A stretch of 7,364 nucleotides of DNA from Lutispora sp. GTDB lineage: Bacteria > Bacillota > Clostridia > Lutisporales > Lutisporaceae. The stretch covers positions 1-7,364 of the forward strand of contig JAUQXG010000334.1 of the NCBI GenBank assembly GCA_030834765.1. Reading direction: 5' to 3'. Position numbers and translations under genes: made by a program. Shown here piece by piece: positions 1 through 5,351 of this stretch; position 1 is the first letter of the stretch; each line of letters begins with the position of its first letter. The notes below the pieces were generated by a model. The model had not been told where the DNA came from and ran no database searches. It was given only the letters and a program-made list of their open reading frames with translations.

Positions 1-37
1 TAAATAGGGAATCTTATTACGCTGAAATTGATCAAGT

Positions 38-169
38 ATGATTGATAATCCAGAGTTGTATAGCTTTATTACGGAGGTAATTAATAATGTCAATAGAAGA
101 ATTAAAAGGAGCATTTTTAAAAATAACGCATCTTTTAAAGATAGAATTATTAAGCAAGAAATATCTTAA
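38..169 (+). pseudogene. Overlapping protein-like frame, possible 5' half of a frameshifted gene
   Basis: Starting at ATG 38 this frame reads 43 codons, beginning MIDNPELYSFITEVINN and ending at TAA 167-169. The composition is that of a soluble, basic helical protein (an Asn-Arg-Arg-Ile-Lys-Arg run near residue 19). No ribosome binding site precedes ATG 38. The frame at 87-275 continues past its stop, so one insertion or deletion near 150-170 would join this stretch to the C-terminal half of that frame, giving a protein of about 79 residues. I cannot assign a family. It is offered as an alternative reading of the same DNA, not as a second expressed gene. Confidence 0.25.
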
Positions 170-275
170 TATGAAGTTTGATAGTGAAATGATAAACTAT
201 TTCACTAAAATAGTTAAAAGGTTTTCAAACAAACAAAACCAGAAAATCATTCAGACCTGCCAGAAGTATTTATAA
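87..275 (+). CDS. Small hypothetical protein (62 aa), possibly not real
   Basis: I do not recognise this product. The frame begins with ATG preceded by a good ribosome binding site, GGAGGT at 73-78, with an 8-base spacer, and ends at TAA 273-275. The protein is rich in Lys, Ile and Leu, has no Cys pair, no signal peptide and no clear membrane segment; it looks like short amphipathic helices. Its first half overlaps, in another frame, an equally protein-like stretch (38-169), so the ribosome-binding-like bases may simply be codons of that other frame. A 9-base inverted repeat (182-190 and 199-207, TAGTGAAAT/ATTTCACTA) lies inside it. It may be a genuine small gene, or the 3' half of a frameshifted older gene. 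No neighbour suggests a function. Confidence 0.35.
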   Translation: MSIEELKGAFLKITHLLKIELLSKKYLNMKFDSEMINYFTKIVKRFSNKQNQKIIQTCQKYL

Positions 276-362
276 ATAATTAATTAAAATAGAGATTATG
301 GTAGCTCTTGTTTTTATAATGGATAATCCAGAGACACAATGGATATGTAGATTGAAATACGA

Positions 363-393
363 AAATTAGATTCTGTTTACTATAATCTAATTT
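363..393. repeat. Inverted repeat, 10-base arms
   Basis: AAATTAGATT (363-372) and AATCTAATTT (384-393) are perfect inverted copies around an 11-base loop. The stem has only two G/C pairs and the following bases (CTATATTAATC) are not a clean T tract, so it is at best a weak terminator for the small frame upstream. It could be chance in AT-rich sequence. Confidence 0.4.
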
Positions 394-420
394 CTATATT
401 AATCTATTAAATGGTATAAT
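392..420 (+). promoter_or_regulatory. Candidate sigma-A promoter with extended -10, upstream of moaC
   Basis: TGGTATAAT (412-420) is a perfect extended -10 element (TGn followed by TATAAT). The -35 position, 17 bases upstream (392-397, TTCTAT), is a poor match, which extended -10 promoters tolerate. Transcription would begin near 427, leaving a leader of about 260 bases before the TTG start of moaC. It is the best promoter seen between the left end and moaC. Confidence 0.55.
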
Positions 421-526
421 GAAACAAAATGAATAAAGCAAATAGTATAGGATATAATTTCGTTATGCAAAAAGTTTAATTTTTTCATATAAGGAAAATA
501 TTAAAATGAATTAGTTATACCAATAA

Positions 527-664
527 AATCAGGATAGCATTAAGAAATATTATAATCTACGGATACGGAAAATAAATTTTGAAGAAATATATAAAATAAT
601 AGACAAAAACATAGAGGATATATACTCATTTCTTAAAGATATTATCCAATACTACAAATTATAA
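527..664 (+). pseudogene. Startless 45-codon open frame, likely gene remnant
   Basis: After a stop at 524-526, this frame runs 45 codons to TAA 662-664 with no ATG, GTG or TTG start preceded by a ribosome binding site. The last part reads KINFEEIYKIIDKNIEDIYS followed by a Phe-Leu-Lys-Asp helix and Tyr-Tyr-Lys-Leu, with a regular alternation of charged and hydrophobic residues that looks like the C-terminus of a real helical protein rather than random DNA. The region before it is broken by stops in all frames. I cannot assign a family. It ends 23 bases before moaC. Confidence 0.3.
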
Positions 665-673
665 ATTATATAT

Positions 674-680
674 GGGAGGT
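674..680 (+). promoter_or_regulatory. Ribosome binding site that fixes the moaC TTG start
   Basis: GGGAGGT lies 7 bases before the TTG at 688. No ATG sits at a suitable distance: the next in-frame ATG is at codon 15, inside the conserved N-terminal part of MoaC. Confidence 0.8.
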
Positions 681-687
681 TTTACGG

Positions 688-1191
688 TTGGAAAGGTTAA
701 CCCATATCAATGATCAAGGCTACGCAAAGATGGTTGATGTGTCAGAAAAGGAAGAGAGTATGAGAGAAGCAGTAGCAAAAGGCTCCATTTACATGAAGCA
801 AGAAACCATAAGAGCTGTCATCGAAGGAAAAATAAAAAAAGGCGATGTGCTTTCAGTGGCTCAGATTGGCGGTATAATGGGCGCTAAAAGCACCTCTGAT
901 ATCATTCCAATGTGTCATAATATAAATATATATGGGGCTGATTTAGACTTCAAAATAGATGAAATGAGTTGTAAAATTGATATAACAGCAACTGTAAAGA
1001 CTGTTGGACTAACGGGAGTTGAAATGGAAGCATTAACCGCAGTATCTGTTGCAGCGCTTACCATATATGATATGTGTAAGGCTATTGATAAAGAGATGGT
1101 GATTTCAAATATTCATTTATTTAAAAAAATTGGGGGCAAATCAGGAGAATTTAATTTTGATTTGTCAAACAAAAAGAATATTTGCAGTTAA
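688..1191 (+). CDS. moaC: Cyclic pyranopterin monophosphate synthase MoaC
   Basis: MoaC acts in the cytoplasm in the first step of molybdenum cofactor synthesis. It converts the 3',8-cyclo-GTP made by MoaA into cyclic pyranopterin monophosphate. The protein is 167 residues, close to the usual length of about 160. The residues known from the E. coli enzyme fall at the same numbers here: Lys51 (KKGDV), His77 (PMCHNIN), Glu112 and Glu114 ([10 protein letters not shown]), Asp128 and Lys131 (TIYDMCKA). The C-terminus carries the family's GGKSGEF ending, followed by a short Lys/Asn tail. Translation starts at TTG, supported by GGGAGGT. No other cofactor genes (moaA, moaB, mogA, moeA) are in the window, so it is transcribed apart from them or lies at the edge of a dispersed set. 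In an anaerobe with a hydrogenase and formate channel nearby, the cofactor could serve formate dehydrogenase, but this is inference. Confidence 0.96.
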   Translation: MERLTHINDQGYAKMVDVSEKEESMREAVAKGSIYMKQETIRAVIEGKIKKGDVLSVAQIGGIMGAKSTSDIIPMCHNINIYGADLDFKIDEMSCKIDITATVKTVGLTGVEMEALTAVSVAALTIYDMCKAIDKEMVISNIHLFKKIGGKSGEFNFDLSNKKNICS

Positions 1192-1246
1192 GGAATAAAT
1201 CTAAAATCCACCCTTTTAAGGTAAAAAAGGGAAAAATAATATCTTA

Positions 1247-1269
1247 TTATAATATTGACAATAATATAA
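1247..1269. promoter_or_regulatory. Candidate operator: inverted repeat over the hydrogenase -35 box
   Basis: TTATAATATTG (1247-1257) and CAATAATATAA (1259-1269) are inverted copies with one mismatch in 11 and a single central base. The right half of the dyad covers the -35 hexamer at 1255-1260, where a bound repressor would block polymerase. It does not match the Rex consensus (TTGTTAA-N4-TTAACAA) expected for many clostridial hydrogenase genes. AT-rich sequence makes chance dyads likely, so confidence is moderate. Confidence 0.4.
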
Positions 1270-1283
1270 CAAAAATATAGAAT
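1255..1283 (+). promoter_or_regulatory. Sigma-A promoter of the hydrogenase gene
   Basis: TTGACA (1255-1260) is a perfect -35 box, and TAGAAT (1278-1283) is a five-of-six -10 box, separated by the ideal 17 bases. Transcription would start near 1290, giving a leader of about 75 bases before the ATG at 1365. This gives the hydrogenase its own transcript, separate from moaC. Confidence 0.75.
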
Positions 1284-1364
1284 AGAATAGGATAATGTAA
1301 TATGAATACAAACTATGTGGTTATCTTATTTTATTTTTTATAAAAAGCAATGGGGGTATAATTT

Positions 1365-3101
1365 ATGGAAATGTTAAATATAACAATTGATGGTATTAAA
1401 ACTCAGGTGCAAAAGGGTACAACTGTATTAGAAGCTGCTAGAGGACTAAATATAAATATTCCTACTCTTTGTTTTTTAAAAGAGCTAAATGAAGTAGGTG
1501 CCTGTAGAATGTGTGTTGTTGAAGTAAAGGGAGCAAGATCCTTACAAGCTTCATGTGTATTGCCAGTAACAGAAGGGATGGAAGTAAAGACCAACTCAAA
1601 AGCTGTAAGAGAATCCAGAAATATGGTATTGCAGCTTATACTTGCAAGACATGATAGAGAATGCTTAACTTGCACAAGAAATTTGAGTTGTGAGCTTCAA
1701 AAGCTTTCTGAAGAAATGGGTATAAAAGATATAGGCTTTGAAGGTACAAAGATAACACATGTCATAGATGATGCATCGCCATCTGTAGTAAGAGATCAAA
1801 ATAAATGCATACTTTGCGGAAGATGCGTTAGTGTCTGTAAAAATGTGCAAGGTACAGGAGTGATATCCTTTGCTAATAGAGGTGTTAAGACAACAGTAAC
1901 AACTTCTTATGATAAAGGTCTATCTGAAGTGGCCTGTATAAATTGCGGACAATGTATAAAGATGTGTCCTGTAGGTGCATTAAAGGAAAAAGACGACAGG
2001 CACAAGGTATGGGAAGCTTTAGATGATGATGATATCTTTGTTGTAGCACAGACTGCACCAGCAGTAAGGGTTGCGCTAGGAGAAGAGTTTGGATATCCAG
2101 TTGGTACAAATGTTGAAGGCAAAATGGTATCAGCTTTGAAAAGATTAGGATTTAATAGGGTTTTTGATACAGACTTTGCCGCAGATGTAACGATAATGGA
2201 AGAAGGCACAGAGCTTTTAAATAGAATAAAAAATAATGGCAAGCTTCCTATGATAACTTCTTGTTCACCTGGATGGATAAAGTATTGTGAACATTATCAT
2301 AATGATTTTATAGAAAACTTATCAACCTGCAAATCTCCTCATCAGATGTTAGGAGCTCTTACTAAAACATATTATGCAGAAAAAATGGGTATAGACCCTA
2401 AGAAAATGTTTGTTGTTTCAATCATGCCTTGTACTGCAAAAAAATATGAATCAGCAAGAGAAGAATTATCTGTGGATGGCTTACAGGATGTAGATGCAGT
2501 GCTGACTACAAGAGAGTTAGCGAAGATGATAAAAGAATCTAGAATAGATTTTAAAGATATAGAAGATGCCAGCTTTGATAAAGTCATGGGAGATTCAACA
2601 GGGGCTGCTGTAATATTTGGCACAACTGGTGGCGTTATGGAAGCAGCACTAAGAACTGTAGCGGATGTTTTAACAGGTGAAGATTTAAAAAATATAGAAT
2701 ATGCACCAGTAAGAGGACTTGAAGGCATAAAGGAAGCAACGGTAAAAATCGGAGATTTAGATGTGTCAGTAGCAGTTGTTCACGGAACAGCCAATGCAGG
2801 AATTCTTTTGGATCGGGTAAGAAACGGCGAAGCTAATTATCACTTTATAGAAGTAATGGGTTGCCCAGGGGGATGTATCAATGGAGGCGGACAGCCAATT
2901 ATCATGGATAAGGAAAAAACCGAAGAAGTGTGCAGACAAAGAGCCCAAGGTTTATACAGTATAGATCGACAAATGACAAATAGAAAGTCTCATAAGAACC
3001 CTGAAATCAAAGCACTATATGATGATTATCTGAAAGAGGCTAACGGACATAAAGCACATCATATTTTGCATACCCATTATGTGAAAAGAAGTAAAGTATA
3101 A
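1365..3101 (+). CDS. hydA: [FeFe]-hydrogenase catalytic subunit, four accessory FeS clusters
   Basis: The enzyme catalyses reversible 2H+ + 2e- to H2 in the cytoplasm. At 578 residues it matches the modular layout of the Clostridium pasteurianum enzyme CpI (about 574). Residues 1-80 form a [2Fe-2S] domain (Cys36, 47, 50, 64). Residues 81-120 carry the His-Cys3 [4Fe-4S] site (His96, Cys100, 103, 109). Residues 140-205 form a two-[4Fe-4S] ferredoxin domain (Cys148, 151, 154, 158 and 191, 194, 197, 201). The H-cluster domain follows, with motifs TSCSPGW (298-304), MPCTAKKYE (354-362) and MGCPGGCINGGGQP (498-511), and the C-terminal small-subunit-like segment ends in a His-rich tail. The proton-path residues Glu280, Glu283 and Ser320 are present. 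Motif 1 has Ser301 where CpI has Cys. GGGGGT at 1352-1357 supports the ATG. No hydB or hydC adjoins, so it is probably ferredoxin-linked or monomeric, although the motifs also resemble NAD-linked forms. Maturases HydE, F and G must lie elsewhere. Confidence 0.95.
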   Translation: MEMLNITIDGIKTQVQKGTTVLEAARGLNINIPTLCFLKELNEVGACRMCVVEVKGARSLQASCVLPVTEGMEVKTNSKAVRESRNMVLQLILARHDRECLTCTRNLSCELQKLSEEMGIKDIGFEGTKITHVIDDASPSVVRDQNKCILCGRCVSVCKNVQGTGVISFANRGVKTTVTTSYDKGLSEVACINCGQCIKMCPVGALKEKDDRHKVWEALDDDDIFVVAQTAPAVRVALGEEFGYPVGTNVEGKMVSALKRLGFNRVFDTDFAADVTIMEEGTELLNRIKNNGKLPMITSCSPGWIKYCEHYHNDFIENLSTCKSPHQMLGALTKTYYAEKMGIDPKKMFVVSIMPCTAKKYESAREELSVDGLQDVDAVLTTRELAKMIKESRIDFKDIEDASFDKVMGDSTGAAVIFGTTGGVMEAALRTVADVLTGEDLKNIEYAPVRGLEGIKEATVKIGDLDVSVAVVHGTANAGILLDRVRNGEANYHFIEVMGCPGGCINGGGQPIIMDKEKTEEVCRQRAQGLYSIDRQMTNRKSHKNPEIKALYDDYLKEANGHKAHHILHTHYVKRSKV

Positions 3102-3184
3102 AAATTAGGTTTGCAGAAAGTTAGTATTAGTAAATTGAATTTAAATATGTATTATAAAAGTTGCCTATTAAAGGTAAAAATTGC

Positions 3185-3221
3185 AGAAAACCTCACAATA
3201 TTGTGAGGTTTTCTATTTTTT
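3185..3221 (+). terminator. Intrinsic terminator after the hydrogenase gene
   Basis: AGAAAACCTCACAAT (3185-3199) and ATTGTGAGGTTTTCT (3200-3214) are a perfect 15-base inverted repeat, the innermost bases forming the loop. The stem runs into TATTTTTT (3215-3221 plus the preceding T). It separates the hydrogenase transcript from the sigma factor gene. The A-rich 5' arm would also give a T tract on the other strand, but no leftward gene needs it. Confidence 0.85.
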
Positions 3222-3253
3222 CTCTAGCATACGAAGAAAAAAATAAAAAACTT

Positions 3254-3279
3254 TGAAACGCTTTCATATTAGCTAAGTC
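3254..3279 (+). promoter_or_regulatory. Candidate ECF-type autoregulated promoter
   Basis: TGAAAC (3254-3259) followed after 16 bases by AGTC (3276-3279) resembles promoters used by Bacillus ECF sigma factors (TGAAAC-N16-CGTA/CGTC). Such promoters commonly sit in front of the sigma factor gene itself and give positive autoregulation. Transcription would start near 3286, leaving only about 15 bases before the GTG, just enough to include the ribosome binding site. No comparably good sigma-A promoter is seen here. Confidence 0.4.
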
Positions 3280-3300
3280 TTATAGATAGGAGGTGAGAAA

Positions 3301-3777
3301 GTGACGGATTTCGGAGAAATATATATAGAACACTTTTCTGATGTATATAAATATGTGCTCACCCTGTGTCGGAATGAGGCCATTGCGGAAGAGGTTACGC
3401 AAGAAACTTTTTTCAAAGCCATGCAGAATATAGATCAGTTCAATGGAAGCTGCAAATTATATGTATGGCTTTGTCAGATTGCTAAAAACACTTACTTCTC
3501 ACTTTCAAAAAAACAAAAGCGGATGGCTCCGGATATAGATGCAGATATTCCAGATATATCATCAGACTTAGAAAAAGATTACTTTGATAAAGAAGCGGCA
3601 ACGCAATTATACTTTTTGCTGCATGATCTAAATGAGCCATACAAAGAGGTCTTTACTTTACGGGTATTCGGAGAACTGCCATTTTCTCAAATTGGTGAGT
3701 TATTCGGGAAAACCGATAGTTGGGCAAGACTGATTTTTTACAGGGCAAAAAAACAATTACAGGAGGTAATGAAATGA
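3301..3777 (+). CDS. ECF-family RNA polymerase sigma factor
   Basis: This is a 158-residue extracytoplasmic-function sigma factor of the two-domain type. Region sigma-2 occupies about residues 10-74 (FSDVYKYVLTLCRNEAIAEE, then VTQETFFKAMQNI), with the core-binding and -10-recognition helices. A short acidic linker (76-95, several Asp) leads to region sigma-4 at about 105-156, whose helix-turn-helix (GELPFSQIGELFGKTDSWAR) reads the -35 box. The DSWARLIFYRAKKQL stretch is typical of these proteins. Translation starts at GTG, preceded by AGGAGGTGA (3288-3296). The stop codon overlaps the start of the anti-sigma gene by four bases, so the two are translationally coupled and their products probably bind each other at the membrane. 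I cannot say which signal is sensed. Confidence 0.93.
   Translation: MTDFGEIYIEHFSDVYKYVLTLCRNEAIAEEVTQETFFKAMQNIDQFNGSCKLYVWLCQIAKNTYFSLSKKQKRMAPDIDADIPDISSDLEKDYFDKEAATQLYFLLHDLNEPYKEVFTLRVFGELPFSQIGELFGKTDSWARLIFYRAKKQLQEVMK
3761..3767 (+). promoter_or_regulatory. Ribosome binding site that fixes the anti-sigma start
   Basis: AGGAGGT lies inside the last codons of the sigma factor gene, 6 bases before ATG 3774. This makes 3774 the start, rather than the in-frame ATG at 3720, which has no ribosome binding site and would add 18 residues read out of frame from the sigma factor gene. Confidence 0.85.
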
Positions 3778-4103
3778 AAATATCTTGTGAAATTATTAAA
3801 GATATACTGCCGCTATATCACGATGGCGTTTGCAGCGATGATAGCAAAACGATGGTTGAAGAACATCTTGCTTATTGTGATAGCTGCAAAGCCGAATTGC
3901 AGGTAATGGGAGAAGAATTACCCCTTAACAATACAGAGCAGAATTTGAACAAGGCCGAAGCGGTAAAGAAGCTGTCAAGGAGGTGGAAGAAAGGAATGAA
4001 AAAGTCGTTGTTGAAAGGCATTTTAATCACCACTGTAATAATTGCCCTTGTTACCCTTGTTCTTTATAGCTTCATGGATTTTAGAATTTTACCCAAACCC
4101 TAG
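3774..4103 (+). CDS. Membrane anti-sigma factor with zinc-finger (ZAS) domain, short
   Basis: This 109-residue protein should hold the upstream ECF sigma factor inactive at the membrane. The N-terminal anti-sigma zinc domain spans about residues 1-45, with Cys5 and the signature His31-x3-Cys35-x2-Cys38 (EEHLAYCDSCKAEL). A basic linker (64-78, KKLSRRWKKGMKK) precedes one membrane helix (about 79-100, LLKGILITTVIIALVTLVLY), and only nine residues follow it. The cytoplasmic domain therefore comes first, as in known anti-sigma factors. There is almost no external sensor domain, whereas many clostridial relatives, as I recall them, continue well past the membrane helix. The frame beyond the TAG stop shows no clear continuation, so any truncation is old. 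ATGA overlaps the stop of the sigma gene. Confidence 0.85.
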   Translation: MKISCEIIKDILPLYHDGVCSDDSKTMVEEHLAYCDSCKAELQVMGEELPLNNTEQNLNKAEAVKKLSRRWKKGMKKSLLKGILITTVIIALVTLVLYSFMDFRILPKP

Positions 4104-4179
4104 CTTGCCGATATATTTGTACCCCATGTAAAATAATAGGACAGCTTGCCATTTAGCCAAGCTGCCCCTTTATGTAAAA

Positions 4180-4216
4180 AAAGCTAACCCTATTAAGAAG
4201 GTTAGCTTTCGTTTTT
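4180..4216. terminator. Bidirectional terminator between convergent genes
   Basis: AAAGCTAACC (4180-4189) and GGTTAGCTTT (4200-4209) form a perfect 10-base stem with a 10-base loop. On the plus strand it is followed by CGTTTTTT (4210-4217). On the minus strand the A run just before it (4176-4182) becomes a T tract. It can therefore end both the sigma/anti-sigma transcript and the leftward XpaC-family transcript. Its right arm overlaps the last codons and stop of the minus-strand gene. A second, weaker 7-base stem (CAGCTTG 4142-4148 and CAAGCTG 4158-4164) lies upstream. Confidence 0.8.
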
Positions 4217-5155
4217 TATAACATTTATTTCAGCCTTTAAATTCAGTAAATCTCTTTCGATAAGTTTTTTCTCATAATCCGTAAAAATTTCTTTGAAATC
4301 GTCGAAGCTTTTTTCTGTATCTACCATCAGTTGACGTATTTCCTCATCAGAGACACCTGAGACGGATATCTTAATATATTTTTCGGTTATTTCCCCTAAT
4401 GCATCTACATAGTAGTAAAAGAATTTTCTAACTAGCTTTAAATCATCAGGTGTTGCCCTTACTGTTTTTATGATTTTCTCTCCGCTTTGGCAAAGATTTT
4501 CTATTTTTAACTGAAGATCATGTTTTGAGATATTTATTTTCATTTTTCGAATATTTTGCAGCTTCACTTCGGTTTCTTTTAATACTTTTTCAACTTCTTC
4601 ATCACTGCATATTTCTGGTTTTATTGGCTTTGCTTTTGGCTTTCTATTGGAAAGACTTCCTATAAGGCTTACAAAGCCCATCAATATAAAACCTCCGGCG
4701 AATATAACTCCTGCTTCTAAAAGCCTTCCAGTACAAAGGACAGTTACTGATGCAATCAGTGCAAAAAGAAATATCAGTATGTTCCAATTTTTTTTATGCC
4801 CTTTTTCTTCTTTGATCCCCTGACTCGCTGCCTTAGCCTGCTGTTTTGCCCTTTCCTCATCCAGATTGATAACTCTTGGCTGAGGTTCATGCTTTGCTTC
4901 TGTCGTATGCGGTCTTGGAGGCTCAGGTTTTGGAGTATTCATATTTATATTGGGATTAGGCATTTTTCTGGTTATTCCAAACAATGTGCCAAAGACTACA
5001 TTTGTTACTGCTTGAGCTATTTGTAGTCCTACATTCACAAACATCATTGCAAGACCTATTGTCATTGGAATTAAGGAAAATATACCCATGTTTCTATGTC
5101 TGCCCATTCTTCTCCTGTCATCCATAAAATCATCATCAAACCTTCTTCGTCTCAA
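4202..5155 (-). CDS. XpaC-family membrane protein
   Basis: This 317-residue protein belongs, by its C-terminal half, to the family named for Bacillus XpaC (5-bromo-4-chloroindolyl phosphate hydrolysis protein), whose biochemical role is unclear. Order of parts: a strongly basic N-terminus (RRRRF, DDRRRMGRHR, residues 2-21), a hydrophobic stretch at 24-60, a Pro-rich linker (65-95), an Ala/Lys/Gln helix (100-120), two membrane helices at about 124-142 and 146-168, and a charged cytoplasmic coil from 183 to the end. That coil contains the family-like VRKFFYYYVDALGEITEKYI (242-261). It is longer than Bacillus XpaC (about 200) because of the N-terminal extension. The start is TTG, with GGAG at 5165-5168 nine bases before it; internal Met11 and Met17 are alternatives. 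XpaC genes often precede telA, but here the gene stands alone on its strand, ending at a terminator. Confidence 0.75.
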   Translation of the reverse strand: MRRRRFDDDFMDDRRRMGRHRNMGIFSLIPMTIGLAMMFVNVGLQIAQAVTNVVFGTLFGITRKMPNPNINMNTPKPEPPRPHTTEAKHEPQPRVINLDEERAKQQAKAASQGIKEEKGHKKNWNILIFLFALIASVTVLCTGRLLEAGVIFAGGFILMGFVSLIGSLSNRKPKAKPIKPEICSDEEVEKVLKETEVKLQNIRKMKINISKHDLQLKIENLCQSGEKIIKTVRATPDDLKLVRKFFYYYVDALGEITEKYIKISVSGVSDEEIRQLMVDTEKSFDDFKEIFTDYEKKLIERDLLNLKAEINVIKNES

Positions 5156-5164
5156 AAAAATCAG

Positions 5165-5168
5165 CTCC
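5165..5168 (-). promoter_or_regulatory. Ribosome binding site for the TTG start of the XpaC-family gene
   Basis: On the minus strand CGGAGCTGA precedes the TTG at 5155-5153, with nine bases between GGAG and TTG. It supports the long N-terminus with the Arg cluster over the internal methionines. Confidence 0.55.
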
Positions 5169-5201
5169 GTTCTTTTTCTATCAATAATGTATACGTAAAC
5201 A

Positions 5202-5230
5202 AGTATAGCTAAGTCTGAAAAATAATTAAA
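5202..5230 (-). promoter_or_regulatory. Weak candidate promoter for the XpaC-family gene
   Basis: On the minus strand TATACT (5207 to 5202) is a good -10 box. The -35 position 17 bases upstream (5230 to 5225, TTTAAT) matches the consensus at only three of six. Transcription would begin near 5195, about 40 bases before the start codon. Confidence 0.35.
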
Positions 5231-5252
5231 CTTATATATATTATATTATGTT

Positions 5253-5280
5253 TTGATTTTAAACTTGTAAATGGTAAAAT
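5253..5280 (+). promoter_or_regulatory. Promoter of the transporter gene pair
   Basis: TTGATT (5253-5258) and TAAAAT (5275-5280) are separated by 16 bases, and TGG just before the -10 box makes it an extended -10. Transcription would begin near 5287, giving a leader of about 65 bases before the ATG at 5352. I see no riboswitch in the leader. Confidence 0.6.
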
Positions 5281-5351
5281 ATCTATAAGAAGGAATAATA
5301 CAGATCATATTTATGGTGAAATGAATAGAATATAAATTAGGAGGGTTAAAA

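Larger units (their letters stand above)
38..333 (+). repeat. Near-duplicated 18-base motif, GATAATCCAGAG core
   Basis: The bases ATGATTGATAATCCAGAG (38-55) recur as ATAATGGATAATCCAGAG (316-333), with 16 of 18 positions identical and the last 12 exact. The two copies flank the small frame at 87-275. In both, an ATG reads into Asp-Asn-Pro-Glu codons (ATG 38, two codons upstream; ATG 319, immediately upstream), but the second frame stops after 16 codons. This could be a remnant of a tandem duplication of a gene start, or chance in AT-rich DNA. The coordinates given span both copies. Confidence 0.4.
276..687. other. Long intergenic stretch with eroded coding character
   Basis: These 412 AT-rich bases hold no intact gene that I can support. 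They contain the second copy of the repeated motif (316-333), an inverted repeat (363-393), an extended -10 promoter (412-420), and a startless open frame (527-664) directly before moaC. I looked for a molybdenum-cofactor riboswitch in front of moaC and saw none of its conserved GC-rich elements. No tRNA, CRISPR or transposon ends are seen. Confidence 0.6.

Noticed and set aside
421..687. Molybdenum-cofactor riboswitch before moaC
   Set aside because: The long leader made it worth checking, but the stretch is almost all A and T and shows none of the conserved GC-rich elements.
1211..1231. Hairpin CCCTTTT/AAAAGGG after moaC as a terminator
   Set aside because: The stem is followed by an A-rich, not T-rich, run on the plus strand, so it does not look like an intrinsic terminator for moaC.
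1302..1343. 13-codon leader peptide in front of the hydrogenase
   Set aside because: It has only a weak AGGA 10 bases upstream, no regulatory codon run and no attenuator hairpin after it; short frames like this are common by chance.
1284..1364. Rex operator in the hydrogenase leader
   Set aside because: No TTGTTAA or TTAACAA half-sites are found between 1200 and 1364.
1403..2948. Several open frames on the minus strand within the hydrogenase gene
   Set aside because: They lie opposite a clearly coding gene, lack ribosome binding sites and read as low-complexity Ser/Thr/Pro or mixed sequence, as expected of antisense shadows.
3720..3773. Longer anti-sigma start at ATG 3720
   Set aside because: It has no ribosome binding site and its extra 18 residues are an out-of-frame reading of the sigma-4 region; ATG 3774 has AGGAGGT at the right distance and the usual ATGA overlap.
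4142..4164. Upstream stem CAGCTTG/CAAGCTG as the main terminator of the anti-sigma gene
   Set aside because: It is followed by CCCCTTT rather than a T tract; the stem at 4180-4209 is much the better terminator.
4796..5026. Plus-strand open frame opposite the XpaC-family gene
   Set aside because: It is antisense to a membrane-protein gene, is Phe/Cys/Arg-rich and has no ribosome binding site; it is a shadow.
3270..5216. Shared 11-mer TAGCTAAGTCT at 3270-3280 and 5206-5216
   Set aside because: A few exact 11-mers are expected by chance in 7 kb, and the second copy lacks a TGAAAC box at the right spacing, so it is not a second ECF promoter.
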